Below, piece after piece: positions 26,951 through 36,392 of a stretch of 64,000 nt of DNA. This DNA comes from Streptomyces sp. 1222.5 (GTDB lineage: Bacteria > Actinomycetota > Actinomycetes > Streptomycetales > Streptomycetaceae): the NCBI RefSeq assembly GCF_900105245.1, contig NZ_FNSZ01000001.1:8368001-8432000 (forward strand), given 5' to 3'. The notes under the pieces are model-generated. The model saw nothing but the letters and a program-made list of their open reading frames with translations, was not told the origin of the DNA and made no database searches. Each line of letters starts with the position of its first letter. Position 1 is the stretch's first letter. Made by a program: the position numbers and the translations under genes.

Positions 26951-27012
26951 AAGGTCCGCACACCGCGCGGCCCGCCGTCCCGGGCCGCGGCTGTGCGTAC
27001 CGCCCAGGCGTG

Positions 27013-27198
27013 TCACCGGCCGGTCCGGCCGAAGTGCGAGGCTCGCTGGGCGAGAACGGTCACCCGTTGTTCCGCCGAGGACCGCAGAAGGTACTCCCCG
27101 GAGAATTCCCCGTCGGGGCTGTAGACCTCGAACCGGTCGGCGATCTGCTGGATCGTGAACCCGTTCCGGCCAGGAGCGGGAGCGTACTGAGCCGTCAT
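27013..27198 (-). CDS. small hypothetical protein
   Basis: 61-aa protein beginning MTAQYAPAPGRNGFTIQQIADRFEVYSPDGEFSG. It is mixed alpha/beta, has no Cys and is not membrane-associated. GGAAGGA lies upstream of the ATG. No family was recognised. Composition and codon use fit a real gene better than the opposite strand does. Confidence 0.45.
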   Translation of the reverse strand: MTAQYAPAPGRNGFTIQQIADRFEVYSPDGEFSGEYLLRSSAEQRVTVLAQRASHFGRTGR

Positions 27199-27750
27199 GG
27201 TGGGTGATCCTTCCCAGGTGCGGTGGGGGCGGGAGTGGGGCTACCGACAGTCTTGCCGTGTGCCCAGGCGCCTCCGGTCAGCCGACCGGGGGACCGTACG
27301 GGGGGACGCGCTGTCGTCGGTACGGCGGGGCCGACGGGGGGAGCCGGGGGTCTGGACGACAGCCCGAGGAGCGACGGCCGGAGGACCGTCGCCGAGCCCG
27401 GCCGTGCGGGCCGCCACGGGCGCGCGGCCTGACCGCCGCTCGCCCCGGCCCACCGGGCTCCAGCGCCGGCACAGCCGCACCGGGGCCGGCGGCCGGGAGA
27501 TGTCACGGCAGGCCCGGCTGCCGGGCGTGGGGGACCATGACCGTATGGAGACCGGGAGCCCGTCCTTCCGCCACGCGGATCAGGTCCCTGCCGGGCACGG
27601 GGGCGGCGGTGAGGTTCCGGTACGGCGCCACGGGAGTGCCGATGACCGCCGGCTGACAGGAGACGCCCCGGGCGGCCGGGGACGGCTGCGGACCCCGACG
27701 GGCGTACCCGCGTCGGGCCGGGCTGTGTCCGGGGGTTGCTCGTGCCGAGC
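27199..27750. other. 550-base gap without a supported gene
   Basis: Very GC-rich, with overlapping Arg/Gly-rich open frames on both strands and no recognisable domain, start site or codon bias. It presumably holds the promoter of the FUSC gene. Confidence 0.5.
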
Positions 27751-30048
27751 ATGACCGGGCGTGGTCGCCGGCGTACGGCGGGCCTGTTCGCTCCGGCGGC
27801 GGGGAGCCGGCCCGCGGTGGTCGCGGGGTTGGGCAACGGAGTCGCGATCAGCGTGCTGCTGCTGGCCGGTATCGCCGCGGGGAACGCGGCGGCCGGAGCG
27901 TGGGCCGCGCTCGGCGCGTACGTGACGGCCTTCACGAACAAGGGCGGCCCCCGCGGACCGCGTACCCGGCACCTGCTCGTCGCCGCCGTCGTCAACGCCG
28001 CCATGTTCTGGGTGGGAGTCGGGACGATCTCGCTGGTGCCCCTGACGGGGGTCGTGCTCGCCGTGCTGGTCTTCCTCGCCTCGATGGGCTCGGCGGTCCA
28101 CCCGGTGCTGGAGCGGCTCGGCACCATGCCCGCCACCGCGCTGCTCGTCGCGGCGGGCAGCACCACCGCCGGGGTGGACATGGAGTACGCCACGCTGCTG
28201 GTACTGACCGGGGGCCTGTGGTACGCCGCTGCCACCGCGGTACTCACCCCGCCCGCCCGCCTGCGTGACGTCCTCGCCCACGTCGCACAGCCCTATCGCC
28301 TCATCGGCCGGCACCTGACCGCCCTCGCCCCCGGCTCCACCACCCCTCCGGACGCGGTGGGCGACCCTGCCCGCACGCCGCGTACCGCCCACGGCGCCGC
28401 CCGCCCGCGTTCCGGCGCGGGCCCGGCACCGCCGAACATCACCGTCGGTACCGTCCATCCGGACACGACGGCTGCCCTGCGCCGGGCCGAGGGTGCCACA
28501 CGGGAACTGCGCGGCCCGCGCGGTGACGAGCACCTCGCGGACCTGACCGACTCGCTGGTGCGACACGCCGCCACTCTCGCCGACCTGACCACCGCGCTCG
28601 CCGCCACCGGTCCCCCACCGCCGGCCGTCCGTGTCCCGTACGCCACTCTCACCGACGCGGTCGGCCGGCAGCTCTCCCAGCTCGCCGACGTCCTCACGCG
28701 CCGCCGCCAAGCCACCGACAGCGTCGAAGGCGCCCCGGTCCCGGGGCTGGGACGATTCGAGGAGGCCTGCGACCGGATGCGTGCCGACATGCCGGCCGGC
28801 GCCCACACCTACCCGGAGATGGCACGCGCCGGCCGGCAGCGCCGCCTGCTGGACCGCATCACCGCCACCCTCGCCGAAGCCCGGGCCGAGGCCCGCACGC
28901 TGGCTCTGCTGGCGGCGACCCCGTTGTCGGCGCCGCCAGCCCGACCGGTGCGCCTGGACCGCGCCCGGCCGCGGGAGGCCATGACCCTGCGATCCGGGAC
29001 GTTCCGCCATGCGCTGCGGACCACCGTGGTGAGCACCGCGGTGTTCGCCCTCGTCCACTGGACCGCACTGCCGCACGGCGAGTGGGCGGTGCTGGCCGTG
29101 CTCCGGGTGATGCGCCCGCAGTACGCCGTCACCCGCGAACGCGTCGCCCAGCGGGTCATCGGCAACGTCGTCGGCGGCACCTGCGCCGCCGTGCTGATCG
29201 CGGCCGTGCACGAACCGGCCGCGCTGTCCCTGATCCTGTTCGTGGTCATCACGGTCGGTTTCACGCTCCGGCCGGTCAACTACGCCTTCTGGGTCGTCTT
29301 CGGCACTCCTCTGGTGCTGCTGATCGGGGACGTCTCCCACCCCGGCAGCTGGCTGGACGCGGCCTCCCGTATCGCCATGACCCTGGTGGGGACCGCGACC
29401 GCCCTCGTCGGCAGCCGCCTGCTGTGGCCCAGCTGGGAGCACCCACGCCTGGACACCGAGACGGCCCACGCCCGCCACGCCTGTGCCGCCTACCTGGACA
29501 CCACCCTGCGCTCCCTCGGTCAGGCCGGTCCCCGTCGCGACACCGACCCCGGCCCCGACGTGCGTCATGCCCGTACCACCGCGGAGAAGGCCCTCGCTCA
29601 GGCGGCCGCCACTTCCCGGCACGCCCACCGTGAGCCCGGCCACGACCGGGCCGCCCTCGACCGCGCGGCCACCACGGTGGACGCCCTGACCACGCTCAAC
29701 CTGCTCGTCGCGGCCCTGGCCACGCACCGCACTCCCCACACCCCCCGCATCCCCGCCCTGGCCGCCTACACCGACCACGCGGGCCCGGCCCTCGCCGACG
29801 CCTCCTCGGAGGAGAGCCCGCGTCACGCCGACGCCCTCGCCGACGCTCTCGACGTCATGTCCCTCCACCTGGAAGAACTCCACGTCCGCCGCCACGAGGA
29901 ACTGGCCGCCGGCCGTACGGGCGACACACCGGCGCGCGCCGCGATCCGCGAGTACGGGCCCGTCATCGAACTCCTCCAAGCGATCGCCGCCGTCGTGGAC
30001 GACGCCCGCGCACGGCCGCAGCGGGCGACCACCGCCCCCTGGCCCTGA
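27751..30048 (+). CDS. FUSC-family membrane protein (aromatic-acid exporter-like)
   Basis: 765-aa protein with two FUSC units. The first hydrophobic block (about 20-175) is followed by a long Pro/Ala-rich cytoplasmic region. The second block (about 425-560) has RHALRTTVVSTAVFALVHW and GEWAVLAVLRVMRPQYAVTRERVAQRVIGNVVGG, the FUSC signature (P-x-x-x-x-T-x-x-R-x-x-x-R-x-x-G-T-x-x-G). A helical C-terminal domain ends it. Relatives export p-hydroxybenzoic or fusaric acid. The start is uncertain (TTG 27736, GTG 27742 or ATG 27751). Two MFS genes and a MarR gene follow, forming an efflux neighbourhood. Confidence 0.8.
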   Translation: MTGRGRRRTAGLFAPAAGSRPAVVAGLGNGVAISVLLLAGIAAGNAAAGAWAALGAYVTAFTNKGGPRGPRTRHLLVAAVVNAAMFWVGVGTISLVPLTGVVLAVLVFLASMGSAVHPVLERLGTMPATALLVAAGSTTAGVDMEYATLLVLTGGLWYAAATAVLTPPARLRDVLAHVAQPYRLIGRHLTALAPGSTTPPDAVGDPARTPRTAHGAARPRSGAGPAPPNITVGTVHPDTTAALRRAEGATRELRGPRGDEHLADLTDSLVRHAATLADLTTALAATGPPPPAVRVPYATLTDAVGRQLSQLADVLTRRRQATDSVEGAPVPGLGRFEEACDRMRADMPAGAHTYPEMARAGRQRRLLDRITATLAEARAEARTLALLAATPLSAPPARPVRLDRARPREAMTLRSGTFRHALRTTVVSTAVFALVHWTALPHGEWAVLAVLRVMRPQYAVTRERVAQRVIGNVVGGTCAAVLIAAVHEPAALSLILFVVITVGFTLRPVNYAFWVVFGTPLVLLIGDVSHPGSWLDAASRIAMTLVGTATALVGSRLLWPSWEHPRLDTETAHARHACAAYLDTTLRSLGQAGPRRDTDPGPDVRHARTTAEKALAQAAATSRHAHREPGHDRAALDRAATTVDALTTLNLLVAALATHRTPHTPRIPALAAYTDHAGPALADASSEESPRHADALADALDVMSLHLEELHVRRHEELAAGRTGDTPARAAIREYGPVIELLQAIAAVVDDARARPQRATTAPWP

Positions 30049-30284
30049 CCGCGACCGGGCCTCGCCCGGCCGGCCGGCCCGTGTCTCCTTCCACCGGTCG
30101 ACCCTCCGGACGGATGACAGTGGGCCGTGGTCCACCGCGGGAGTCTGGCGAGTGACGCCGCCCGGCGACACACCCTCCCGGCGCACATGCCTCCTCGGTG
30201 CACGTGCCGGCGGGTGAGCGGGTCGCCGGGCGGCCGTCCCAAGTCGTACGTCCCCTCAAGCCGCCCTGGACGAAGGAACCGGCC

Positions 30285-31583
30285 GTGACGAGCACCGTCC
30301 TCGACCCGCCCACCACTCCGACGCGCACCACCACGGCTCCGGCCGGGCCGGCCGCATCCGCTCCCCCCGGCTACCGTCGACTGCTGTCCTCCCCGCATGT
30401 CCCGCGCCTCCTGGCAGGCGCGGTCGTGGGGCACCTTCCGGTGGCGATGGCCCCGCTGGCGCTGCTGATCGCCGTACGCGCCCAGGGCGGGACCATCGGT
30501 CTGGCGGGGCTCCTGGCGGCCGCTTTCGGTGTCAGCGCGGCTGTGGCCCAGCCGGGGTGGGCGACACTGCTGGAGCGCCGCGGGCAGACCATGACCCTGG
30601 TGGCCTGCGGACTGGGGTCGGCCGCCTGTTTCCTCGCTCTGGCGGCCGTACCGCCGGCCGGGCAGCCGGTCTGGGCACTGGTGCTGACCGTCGCGGCGGG
30701 TCTGTGCACGGCGCCGTTGGAAGCGGCGCTGCGTGCGCTGTGGCCCGAGGTGACATGTGGACCCGCGCAGTTGCGGACCGCGTTGAGTCTTGACGCCTGC
30801 GCTCAGGAGGTCGTCTTCATCGCCGGGCCCTTGCTGGTCCTCGCCCTGGGCGTCACCGTCGGCGGGACCGCGCCCCTGGCCGCGATCGGTCTGCTGGGCC
30901 TGGCGGGCACCCTGGCCTTCGCCACCTCCCGTCCCGCCCGCCACTGGCGGCCGGCCCCCGCAGCGCCCGGCCCCACCTCCGCCGCTCCCACCGTCCCGGT
31001 CCGGTTCGTAGGCCCGCTGCGGTATCCCGGAACGCGGACTCTGGCTCTGGCGCTGCTCTGCGCGGGGATCGCTCTGGGTGCTCTCAACGTCCTGGCTCTG
31101 GCGTTCGCCGAGCACGACCACGCCCCGGCGCTGACCACGGTGATGCCGGCCGCGCTGGCCGCCGGCAGTCTGATCGGTTCCTTGGTGTACGGGCGTCTGC
31201 GGCGGACCGGCACGCTGGCCGGCCACGCCCGGGTGGCTGCTCTCGGCCTGCTGGCCGGGCTGGTTCCGCTGCTGCTGGAGCCGGCTCCGGCGGCCGCGGT
31301 CCTTGTGGCGGTCGTTCCGGGACTGTTCCTCGCTCCGCTGCTGATCAACGTCTTCGCGGGTCTGGACCAGGTGGCGCCGTCCGGCGTGCTGCACACCGCG
31401 GCGGCCTGGATGATCACCAGCCTCGGACTGGGGCAGGCCGTCGGCACCGCCCTGGCGAGCACCGCGGCGGGCGCCGTCGCGCCCCTCGCCACCGCGCTGA
31501 CGGGCGCCGCCGCCGCGTACGCCGTGTTGCTGCTGCGCCGTTCCACCCTCGCCCCTCATGACCTCGTCCCCCTGCGACGGTGA
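30285..31583 (+). CDS. MFS transporter
   Basis: 432-aa, 12-helix transporter. The GTG start (VTSTVLDPP) follows GAAGGAA by about six bases. It has SSPHVPRLLAGAVVGHLPVAMAPLALLIAV (helix 1) and WATLLERRGQTMTLV as the loop 2-3 motif. The long Pro/Ala loop between helices 6 and 7 (HWRPAPAAPGPTS) is normal for the family. It overlaps the next MFS gene by four bases (GTGA), so the two are translationally coupled. The substrate is unknown; the adjacent MarR regulator suggests toxic-compound efflux. Confidence 0.82.
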   Translation: MTSTVLDPPTTPTRTTTAPAGPAASAPPGYRRLLSSPHVPRLLAGAVVGHLPVAMAPLALLIAVRAQGGTIGLAGLLAAAFGVSAAVAQPGWATLLERRGQTMTLVACGLGSAACFLALAAVPPAGQPVWALVLTVAAGLCTAPLEAALRALWPEVTCGPAQLRTALSLDACAQEVVFIAGPLLVLALGVTVGGTAPLAAIGLLGLAGTLAFATSRPARHWRPAPAAPGPTSAAPTVPVRFVGPLRYPGTRTLALALLCAGIALGALNVLALAFAEHDHAPALTTVMPAALAAGSLIGSLVYGRLRRTGTLAGHARVAALGLLAGLVPLLLEPAPAAAVLVAVVPGLFLAPLLINVFAGLDQVAPSGVLHTAAAWMITSLGLGQAVGTALASTAAGAVAPLATALTGAAAAYAVLLLRRSTLAPHDLVPLRR

Positions 31584-32941
31584 AGAACGCACCGGCCAGG
31601 CCCTGGCCGATGACCGCGTACCGCCGCGCATGCCGCGGGCGCGGCCCGCGCGGGCCGGTGGCGGACGTGCGACGCCGGACCTGGCTTCGGATCATGGACT
31701 CGACGTGCGGCGGACCCGGCCGCTCGACGACCAGCGGGCCCGCGCTGGGGACGCCCCGCCTGTCGGCCGGTCTGGTCGCCCTTGCCTGGGTGACGCAGTT
31801 CCTGGTGGGGACCGACCTGTTCGTGGTGGCACCGCTGCTGCCCGACATCGCCGCCTCCCTGCACGTCGCTCCGGCCCGCACCGGTCTGCTGATCACGGCG
31901 TTCTCCCTGGCCTACGTGGTGGCCTCGCCGTTCGCGGGCCGGCTGAGCGACCGTTACGACCGCGTCCGCATCCTGTCGGCCGCGTTTGTGCTGTTCTCGC
32001 TGGCCAATGTCGCCACCGCGCTGGCTCCGTCGTTCGGGCTGCTCCTGGCCACCCGGGTGGTCGCCGGTGTCGCGGCGGCGGCCACAGGACCCACCGTGTA
32101 CGCGCTGGTCAGTACACGTGCGCAGGCCACGGCCCGGGCTCAGGTGCTGGCGGTCGTGGGCTCGGGGCTGCTGACCGCGCTGTGGGTGGGGGCCCCGGCG
32201 GGAGCTCTGCTGAGCCGGCACGCCGGCTGGCAGGCGGCGTTCGTCATCCTCGCCGCCGGCACGTGCGTGCTGGCCGTCCCGCATGCCGTCGTCTGGCGGT
32301 CGGGCCGCACCACCACCGCCGGGCACAGGGCCGCTGCCGACAATGCCCCGGCTGCCGGCCCATCGGTGCTCAGCGGACAGCGGGGCGGGGGCGTGGCGGC
32401 CTTCGCGGTCGCGGTCACCGCGTTGTGGGCGTTCTCCGTCTACACCCTGTACACCTTCCTGGCCGTCGCCCTGCACGCCGACGGCAGGGCGGCCGATGTG
32501 TCGTGGCTGCTGGTGGTGTACGGCATCGCCGCCGTCGCGGGTGGGCAGGCGGGTGGCCGGCTCGCCGACCGCGCCGGTGCGGTACGGGTCACGGGAGTGG
32601 CTCTCGCCCTGCTGGCCGTGGCCGAGATCGCGGTCGCCCTCGTCTTCCCGACCACCTGGGCACTGACGGTGGCCCTCGTGCTGTTCTCGTCGGCCGCCTA
32701 CGCCTTCTTCCCCGCTCAGCAGCGGCATCTGGTGGACGCCTTTCCCGAGCGGGCGACGGGGATGCTGTCGTGGAACAACAGCGCCCTGTTCGTAGGACTT
32801 TCGCTGGCCGGCGCGGTCGGCGGGCCGGTCGTCCACTCCTACGGCTATCCGCAGCTGTTGTTCCTGGGCGCGGCCGTGGCCGCACCGGCCTGGCTCCTCA
32901 CCCGCCACCCCCCGGCCGACCGCCGTCCGCGGCGGCCCTGA
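31580..32941 (+). CDS. MFS transporter (AraJ/DHA1 type)
   Basis: 12-helix exporter. The coding core begins near LSAGLVALAWVTQFLVGTDLFVVAPLLPDIA (helix 1), followed by SPFAGRLSDRYDRVRIL (loop 2-3 motif). Helix 5 carries a Gly-rich motif C-like stretch. The frame opens with a GTG that overlaps the TGA of the previous gene, but the first 38 residues are Arg-rich and do not look coding; the ATG at 31694 may be the real start. The C-terminus overlaps the convergent MarR gene by 44 bases. Confidence 0.8.
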   Translation: MKNAPARPWPMTAYRRACRGRGPRGPVADVRRRTWLRIMDSTCGGPGRSTTSGPALGTPRLSAGLVALAWVTQFLVGTDLFVVAPLLPDIAASLHVAPARTGLLITAFSLAYVVASPFAGRLSDRYDRVRILSAAFVLFSLANVATALAPSFGLLLATRVVAGVAAAATGPTVYALVSTRAQATARAQVLAVVGSGLLTALWVGAPAGALLSRHAGWQAAFVILAAGTCVLAVPHAVVWRSGRTTTAGHRAAADNAPAAGPSVLSGQRGGGVAAFAVAVTALWAFSVYTLYTFLAVALHADGRAADVSWLLVVYGIAAVAGGQAGGRLADRAGAVRVTGVALALLAVAEIAVALVFPTTWALTVALVLFSSAAYAFFPAQQRHLVDAFPERATGMLSWNNSALFVGLSLAGAVGGPVVHSYGYPQLLFLGAAVAAPAWLLTRHPPADRRPRRP

Positions 32942-33344
32942 CGCGGCGCGGTCCTGGAACGGCTACCGGGCCGATCCCGAGGTTCTGGCGCAGCAGCGCC
33001 TGCGCGGTGGACTCCGCTTCGGTGAACTTGGTGTGTCCTGCGTCGGTCAGGGTCACCTCGACTGTCCTGCGGTCTCGGGCGCGGCGATTGCGCTCGATCA
33101 GTCCGGCCGCTTGCAGGCCCTTGAGGAGGTAGGACATCCGGTCGCCCGACTCTCGGACGAACGCCGTCAGCCGGGCGATGGGCACCGGTCCGCCCCGGGC
33201 TTCGGCGAGGGCGCCGAGTACGAGGTAGTCACCCAGGGACAGACCGTGCCGTACCCGCAGGTCGCCGTGCAGAAGTCCCAGGGTCCGCAGGATCCCGGGA
33301 CACCCCTGTCGCGGGGGTGTCTCCGTCGGCTCGCGGTCGATCAT
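32898..33344 (-). CDS. MarR family transcriptional regulator
   Basis: 148-aa winged-helix protein. HGLSLGDYLVLGALAEARGGPVPIARLTAFVRESGDRMSYLLKGLQAAGLIER is the helix-turn-helix and recognition helix; DRRTVEVTLTDAGHTKF is the wing (D-x-R) and following helix. The ATG follows GGGAGG. MarR proteins sense phenolic or lipophilic compounds and repress efflux genes. Facing two MFS genes and a FUSC exporter, it is their likely regulator, although the operators are not evident. Confidence 0.85.
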   Translation of the reverse strand: MIDREPTETPPRQGCPGILRTLGLLHGDLRVRHGLSLGDYLVLGALAEARGGPVPIARLTAFVRESGDRMSYLLKGLQAAGLIERNRRARDRRTVEVTLTDAGHTKFTEAESTAQALLRQNLGIGPVAVPGPRRVRAAADGGRPGGGG

Positions 33345-33676
33345 GCTTCCTCCCGTGGGGGCGGTCGGTCGGCCGCGGGGCGCGGCCGGACAGTGACAAC
33401 CCGGTGCCGTGGGGCGCCGATGGCAGGCGGACGGGACAGGCAGCCCTCGGATCCGGACATGGCCGCGTGCCCGCCGTGCGGCGTCGGGCAGCGTCAGTCA
33501 GCTGTACCGATACGGGGTAGTGGGGCCGTTGCCCGCGCTCGACAATTGGCCTTGCCCTCCCTCTAACCCGGTGACAGGCTCGGAGCAGGCCAGCAGTCGT
33601 ACGGCCCGAAACACTCGTGCTGTCGGGCCGCTGCCGCGATGCTTGCGGCTTTCTGCTTCGGGGGAGGCGTCCCAAC
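33345..33676. other. intergenic gap
   Basis: No supported gene. It contains the divergent upstream region of the MarR gene and, at 33661-33666, GGGGAGG as the ribosome site of the next gene. Confidence 0.5.
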
Positions 33677-34243
33677 ATGGTTGTCTTAGTCGTCATCGTG
33701 TCTTTCGTGATGTGCTGGTTCATCGGCGGCGCGATCGTCCACTACCTGATTCCCGAGGACTATGACTGGCGCCTGAGGGCGCGGCACATCGCCCTTCGCC
33801 GCAGCGAGCGGGAGCTGGCCGAAGAAGTGCTGCGTATCGTCCGGCAGCCGGGGTTCAGCGAGCTGACGCTTCTTGCCTCGTCTTATGGATCGATCGGGTT
33901 GATGGCCCGGGGCACCAGCCGTTCGCCACGTTTCCGTACCGTTCAGCGACGTGTGTGCGGCGCGTGCAGCTACTGCGTGATCGAGAACCTTGTGCGTGGC
34001 CTGCCGGAGGAGGCGTTCGGGGGAGCACAGGGGGGCGCGGACCGTGTGGTCACGGAGTACCGGGAGAAGCTTACTTCGCAGCTGGATGCCGTGCGGGTCC
34101 GTGTTTTCCACGGACTCGACCGGTCGGTCACAACCGGAACGGCGCGCAGCAATGTATCGCGATATGTGCCCGCCGACTGTCCGGTTCACTCGCGTATCGC
34201 AAGGCTGCCGGAGGGCTGCTACCGACGCGCCGAGGAGGAGTAG
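33677..34243 (+). CDS. membrane-anchored protein, unknown
   Basis: 188-aa protein. MVVLVVIVSFVMCWFIGGAIVHYLI is one N-terminal membrane helix. A cytoplasmic-type region follows: DWRLRARHIALRRSERELAEEVLRI. CGACSYCVIE is a CxxCxxC cluster that could bind metal. No family was recognised. The start has GGAGG 12 bases upstream. Confidence 0.55.
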   Translation: MVVLVVIVSFVMCWFIGGAIVHYLIPEDYDWRLRARHIALRRSERELAEEVLRIVRQPGFSELTLLASSYGSIGLMARGTSRSPRFRTVQRRVCGACSYCVIENLVRGLPEEAFGGAQGGADRVVTEYREKLTSQLDAVRVRVFHGLDRSVTTGTARSNVSRYVPADCPVHSRIARLPEGCYRRAEEE

Positions 34244-34631
34244 GAGTTGTCCACGGGCCGCAACGCCCAAGCTGGCAACTGATAGGCCGCCTGCCGAATA
34301 CCGCAGGCGCCCGCTGGGCGGCGTGAGGCCGGTACCGGCCCAGCGGGGGCAGCGGTGATGGTGTCTGACGCACGCAGGTGCCCCTGGGAGGGGCGGGACC
34401 GCTGGGTCCGGGGGCACTGAGGCGCGCTTCGAGAAGCTCAACGGCCGGCAGGCGCAGCTGTCGGAGGAGCTGCGGCCCCAGGCGTTCCAGCAGGCCTTCA
34501 GCTGGCCTCGGACACCTGGGCGGCGCCGGGAGGGCTGACCTGACCATTCCGCCGGATCCTCCGACCTCCAGTTGCGTTCGGGACTGCTTGATCGTTAACC
34601 GGGGCACCCACGAAACGATCAGGAGAAACTC
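34244..34631. other. gap with possible gene remnant
   Basis: No intact gene. One frame around 34412..34540 (+) reads TEARFEKLNGRQAQLSEELRP, a coiled-coil-like stretch without a start, possibly a remnant. A GTGCCCC / GGGGCAC pair at 34378..34417 can form a hairpin. Confidence 0.35.
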
Positions 34632-35171
34632 GTGAAGCAACGCAATCGACTCGCTGTACTTGCCACGGCGGTGGCAGCCGCCTACGCGTTAACGGTCCCG
34701 GGTGCCGGGGCCACCGCCTCGCAGGCCGGCGCGGAGAGGGCCCCGGCGGCCGCCGCCGCGACCGGGCCGTTCCAGGTCAGGAACACCGGTACGGGCCGCT
34801 GCCTGGGGATGCCGGCCGGTGACGACCGGATGCGGGTGTGGAACTGCGCCACGGAGGCCTACCAGCTCTGGGACCTGGTCCCCGACGGCCGGGGCCACTA
34901 TCACATGGTGACCCGCAGGGACGGCCGCTGCCTCGCGGGCTACGCGCAGGGTCCGAGCGGCTGGGCGACCTGGCTGTCCATCTGCGACCCGTCCTTCTCC
35001 AACGTCGACGTCGACCCGGCGACCCAGTCCGACCCGGCCCGCATTGCGAACCTCTTCGGCCGTGTCCTCGAGCCCGACCGCGGCTGGAACGGCGCGAACG
35101 AGTCGCCGGTCGTGACCAGCGACAACCAGGGACTGCCGACCCAGAAGTGGACCCTCAAGAACATTCGGTAA
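34632..35171 (+). CDS. secreted RICIN-like lectin domain protein
   Basis: 179-aa exported protein. The GTG start is preceded by AGGAG. MKQRNRLAVLATAVAAAYALTVPGAG is a signal peptide. The mature part looks like a single beta-trefoil lectin domain: VRNTGTGRCLGMPAGDDRM..WNC, then YQLWDLVPDGRGHYHMV with the QxW-type motif QLWD, then RCLAGY, and a final QKWTLKNIR. Cysteine pairs in GRCLG/WNC and RCLA/ICDP fit the trefoil repeats. It is probably a carbohydrate-binding secreted protein; no catalytic domain is attached. Confidence 0.65.
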   Translation: MKQRNRLAVLATAVAAAYALTVPGAGATASQAGAERAPAAAAATGPFQVRNTGTGRCLGMPAGDDRMRVWNCATEAYQLWDLVPDGRGHYHMVTRRDGRCLAGYAQGPSGWATWLSICDPSFSNVDVDPATQSDPARIANLFGRVLEPDRGWNGANESPVVTSDNQGLPTQKWTLKNIR

Positions 35172-35390
35172 GCGCCACTTAGCCCCGCGCCAGGTGCGGC
35201 CCTCGCTTCGACCCTTCACGGGATAGTGCGTCACACCCGATGCAGTGCGCTCGGGGCCAGGGAGAGGAGCGGGTGCCGCCGTCGCCCGCGCGGTCCGTCC
35301 CAGCGCCGTCGGGCTCGGGAGGGTGTGCCTTTGGGTAGCGCCGGGCGCGGCGACCGGTCGGTTATGCCGCTGCTGATCTGAGCATCGGAG

Positions 35391-35649
35391 TTGTCCGTCC
35401 GTGCCAAGTGCCGTGCTCAGCCACAGCAGACACAAGCCGCGTGGAACGACACCTACGACGCGCTTGCCGCACCCCGCCCCCGCGACACCACCGCCCTGCG
35501 CCGCCGCCTGCTTGCTCCTGTCCGTACGACTACTGTGGTGGCCCCCCTACTGGGAGACAGCGCCCTCGGTGCCCGCGGCACGCTCCGAACTGCGGCAGCT
35601 GACCCGCGCACGGCGAGCCGTCGCACGGCGAGCCGTCCAGGCCGTCTGA
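35391..35649 (+). pseudogene. possible frameshifted remnant, unknown family
   Basis: Two frames join into one plausible protein: WNDTYDALAAPRPRDTTALRRRLL in the first, then LLLSVRLLWWPPYWETAPSV and AARSELRQLTRARR in the second, shifted near 35510. It looks like the middle of a small Streptomyces protein but has no clear start. The evidence is weak. Confidence 0.3.
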
Positions 35650-35786
35650 CCGCGCGCCTCGGGCGACCAGGAGCGTCCCCCGTGCAGGCCAGCCCGCGGT
35701 CCCGTTGTGGCCCGCTCCGGATCACCAGAGAGAGCGTGCCGGTGCCCCGCGGATACTGTCTCCGCGGGGCACCGACCTGTCAGTGA

Positions 35787-36392
35787 TCAGCCCTGGGTTC
35801 CGCCCTGGGTGTTGCCGTTGCCGCCGCCCTGGGTTCCGCCCTGGGTGTTGCCGTTGCCGCCGCCCTGGGTTCCGCCCTGGGTGTTGCCGTTGCCGCCGCC
35901 CTGGGTTCCGCCCTGGGTGTTGCCGTTGCCGCCGCCCTGGGTTCCGCCCTGGGTGTTGCCGTTGCCGCCGCCCTGGGTTCCGCCCTGGGTGTTGCCGTTG
36001 CCGCCGCCCTGGGTTCCGCCCTGGGTGTTGCCGTTGCCGCCGCCCTGGGTTCCGCCCTGGGTGTTCCCGTTCCCGCCCCCCTGGGTTCCGCCCTGGGTGT
36101 TCCCGTTCCCGGAGCCCTGGGTTCCGCCCTGAGTGTTCCCGTTCCCGGAGCCCTGGGTGCCGCCCTGGGTGTTGCCGCCCTTCGGCATGGCAGCAGCGTT
36201 CTTCGCCGCGCTGTTCTTGCTGTTGCTGTTGTTCTTGCCGTGGTGCTGCTGGTGGTGGCTGCTGGCGTGCGAGGCGCTGTGGTGCATGGGCGCGGCCTCC
36301 GCGCTGGCGACACCGAGGGTTCCGGCGGCCACAGCGGCGATGCAGGAGATGCCGGCGAGGCGGGCGGCCAGGTGACGTCGGGCGTTCAGCAT
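35787..36392 (-). CDS. secreted protein with eleven NTQGGTQG repeats
   Basis: 201-aa exported protein. The signal peptide MLNARRHLAARLAGISCIAAVAAG ends near ASAEAAP, preceded by GAAGGAT. A His/Asn/Ser-rich stretch follows (HHSASHASSHHQQHHGKNNSNSKN cut by small residues). Then come eleven copies of NTQGGTQG spaced by SGNG (2) or GGNG (8), reaching the stop. The repeat is Gly/Gln/Asn/Thr only and should be disordered or fibre-like. The protein at 23840..24271 shares the signal peptide and repeat but has two copies. The role is unknown; a surface or matrix protein is likely. Confidence 0.75.
   Translation of the reverse strand: MLNARRHLAARLAGISCIAAVAAGTLGVASAEAAPMHHSASHASSHHQQHHGKNNSNSKNSAAKNAAAMPKGGNTQGGTQGSGNGNTQGGTQGSGNGNTQGGTQGGGNGNTQGGTQGGGNGNTQGGTQGGGNGNTQGGTQGGGNGNTQGGTQGGGNGNTQGGTQGGGNGNTQGGTQGGGNGNTQGGTQGGGNGNTQGGTQG
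35790..36173 (-). repeat. 36-bp tandem coding repeat, 11 copies
   Basis: Each unit encodes 12 residues (NTQGGTQG plus a 4-residue spacer). Units nearest the stop are almost base-identical (ccctgggttccgccctgg on + strand), while the two nearest the signal peptide differ by several bases (ttcccg for ttgccg). This suggests recent expansion from the 3' end. Confidence 0.9.

Noticed and set aside
27580..30186. An 868-codon open frame on the - strand
   Set aside because: Antisense shadow of the FUSC gene; composition is Gly/Arg-rich and no start signal is present.
34378..34417. Hairpin GTGCCCC / GGGGCAC
   Set aside because: The stem is only 7 bp around a 26-base loop, and no intact gene ends nearby to assign it to.
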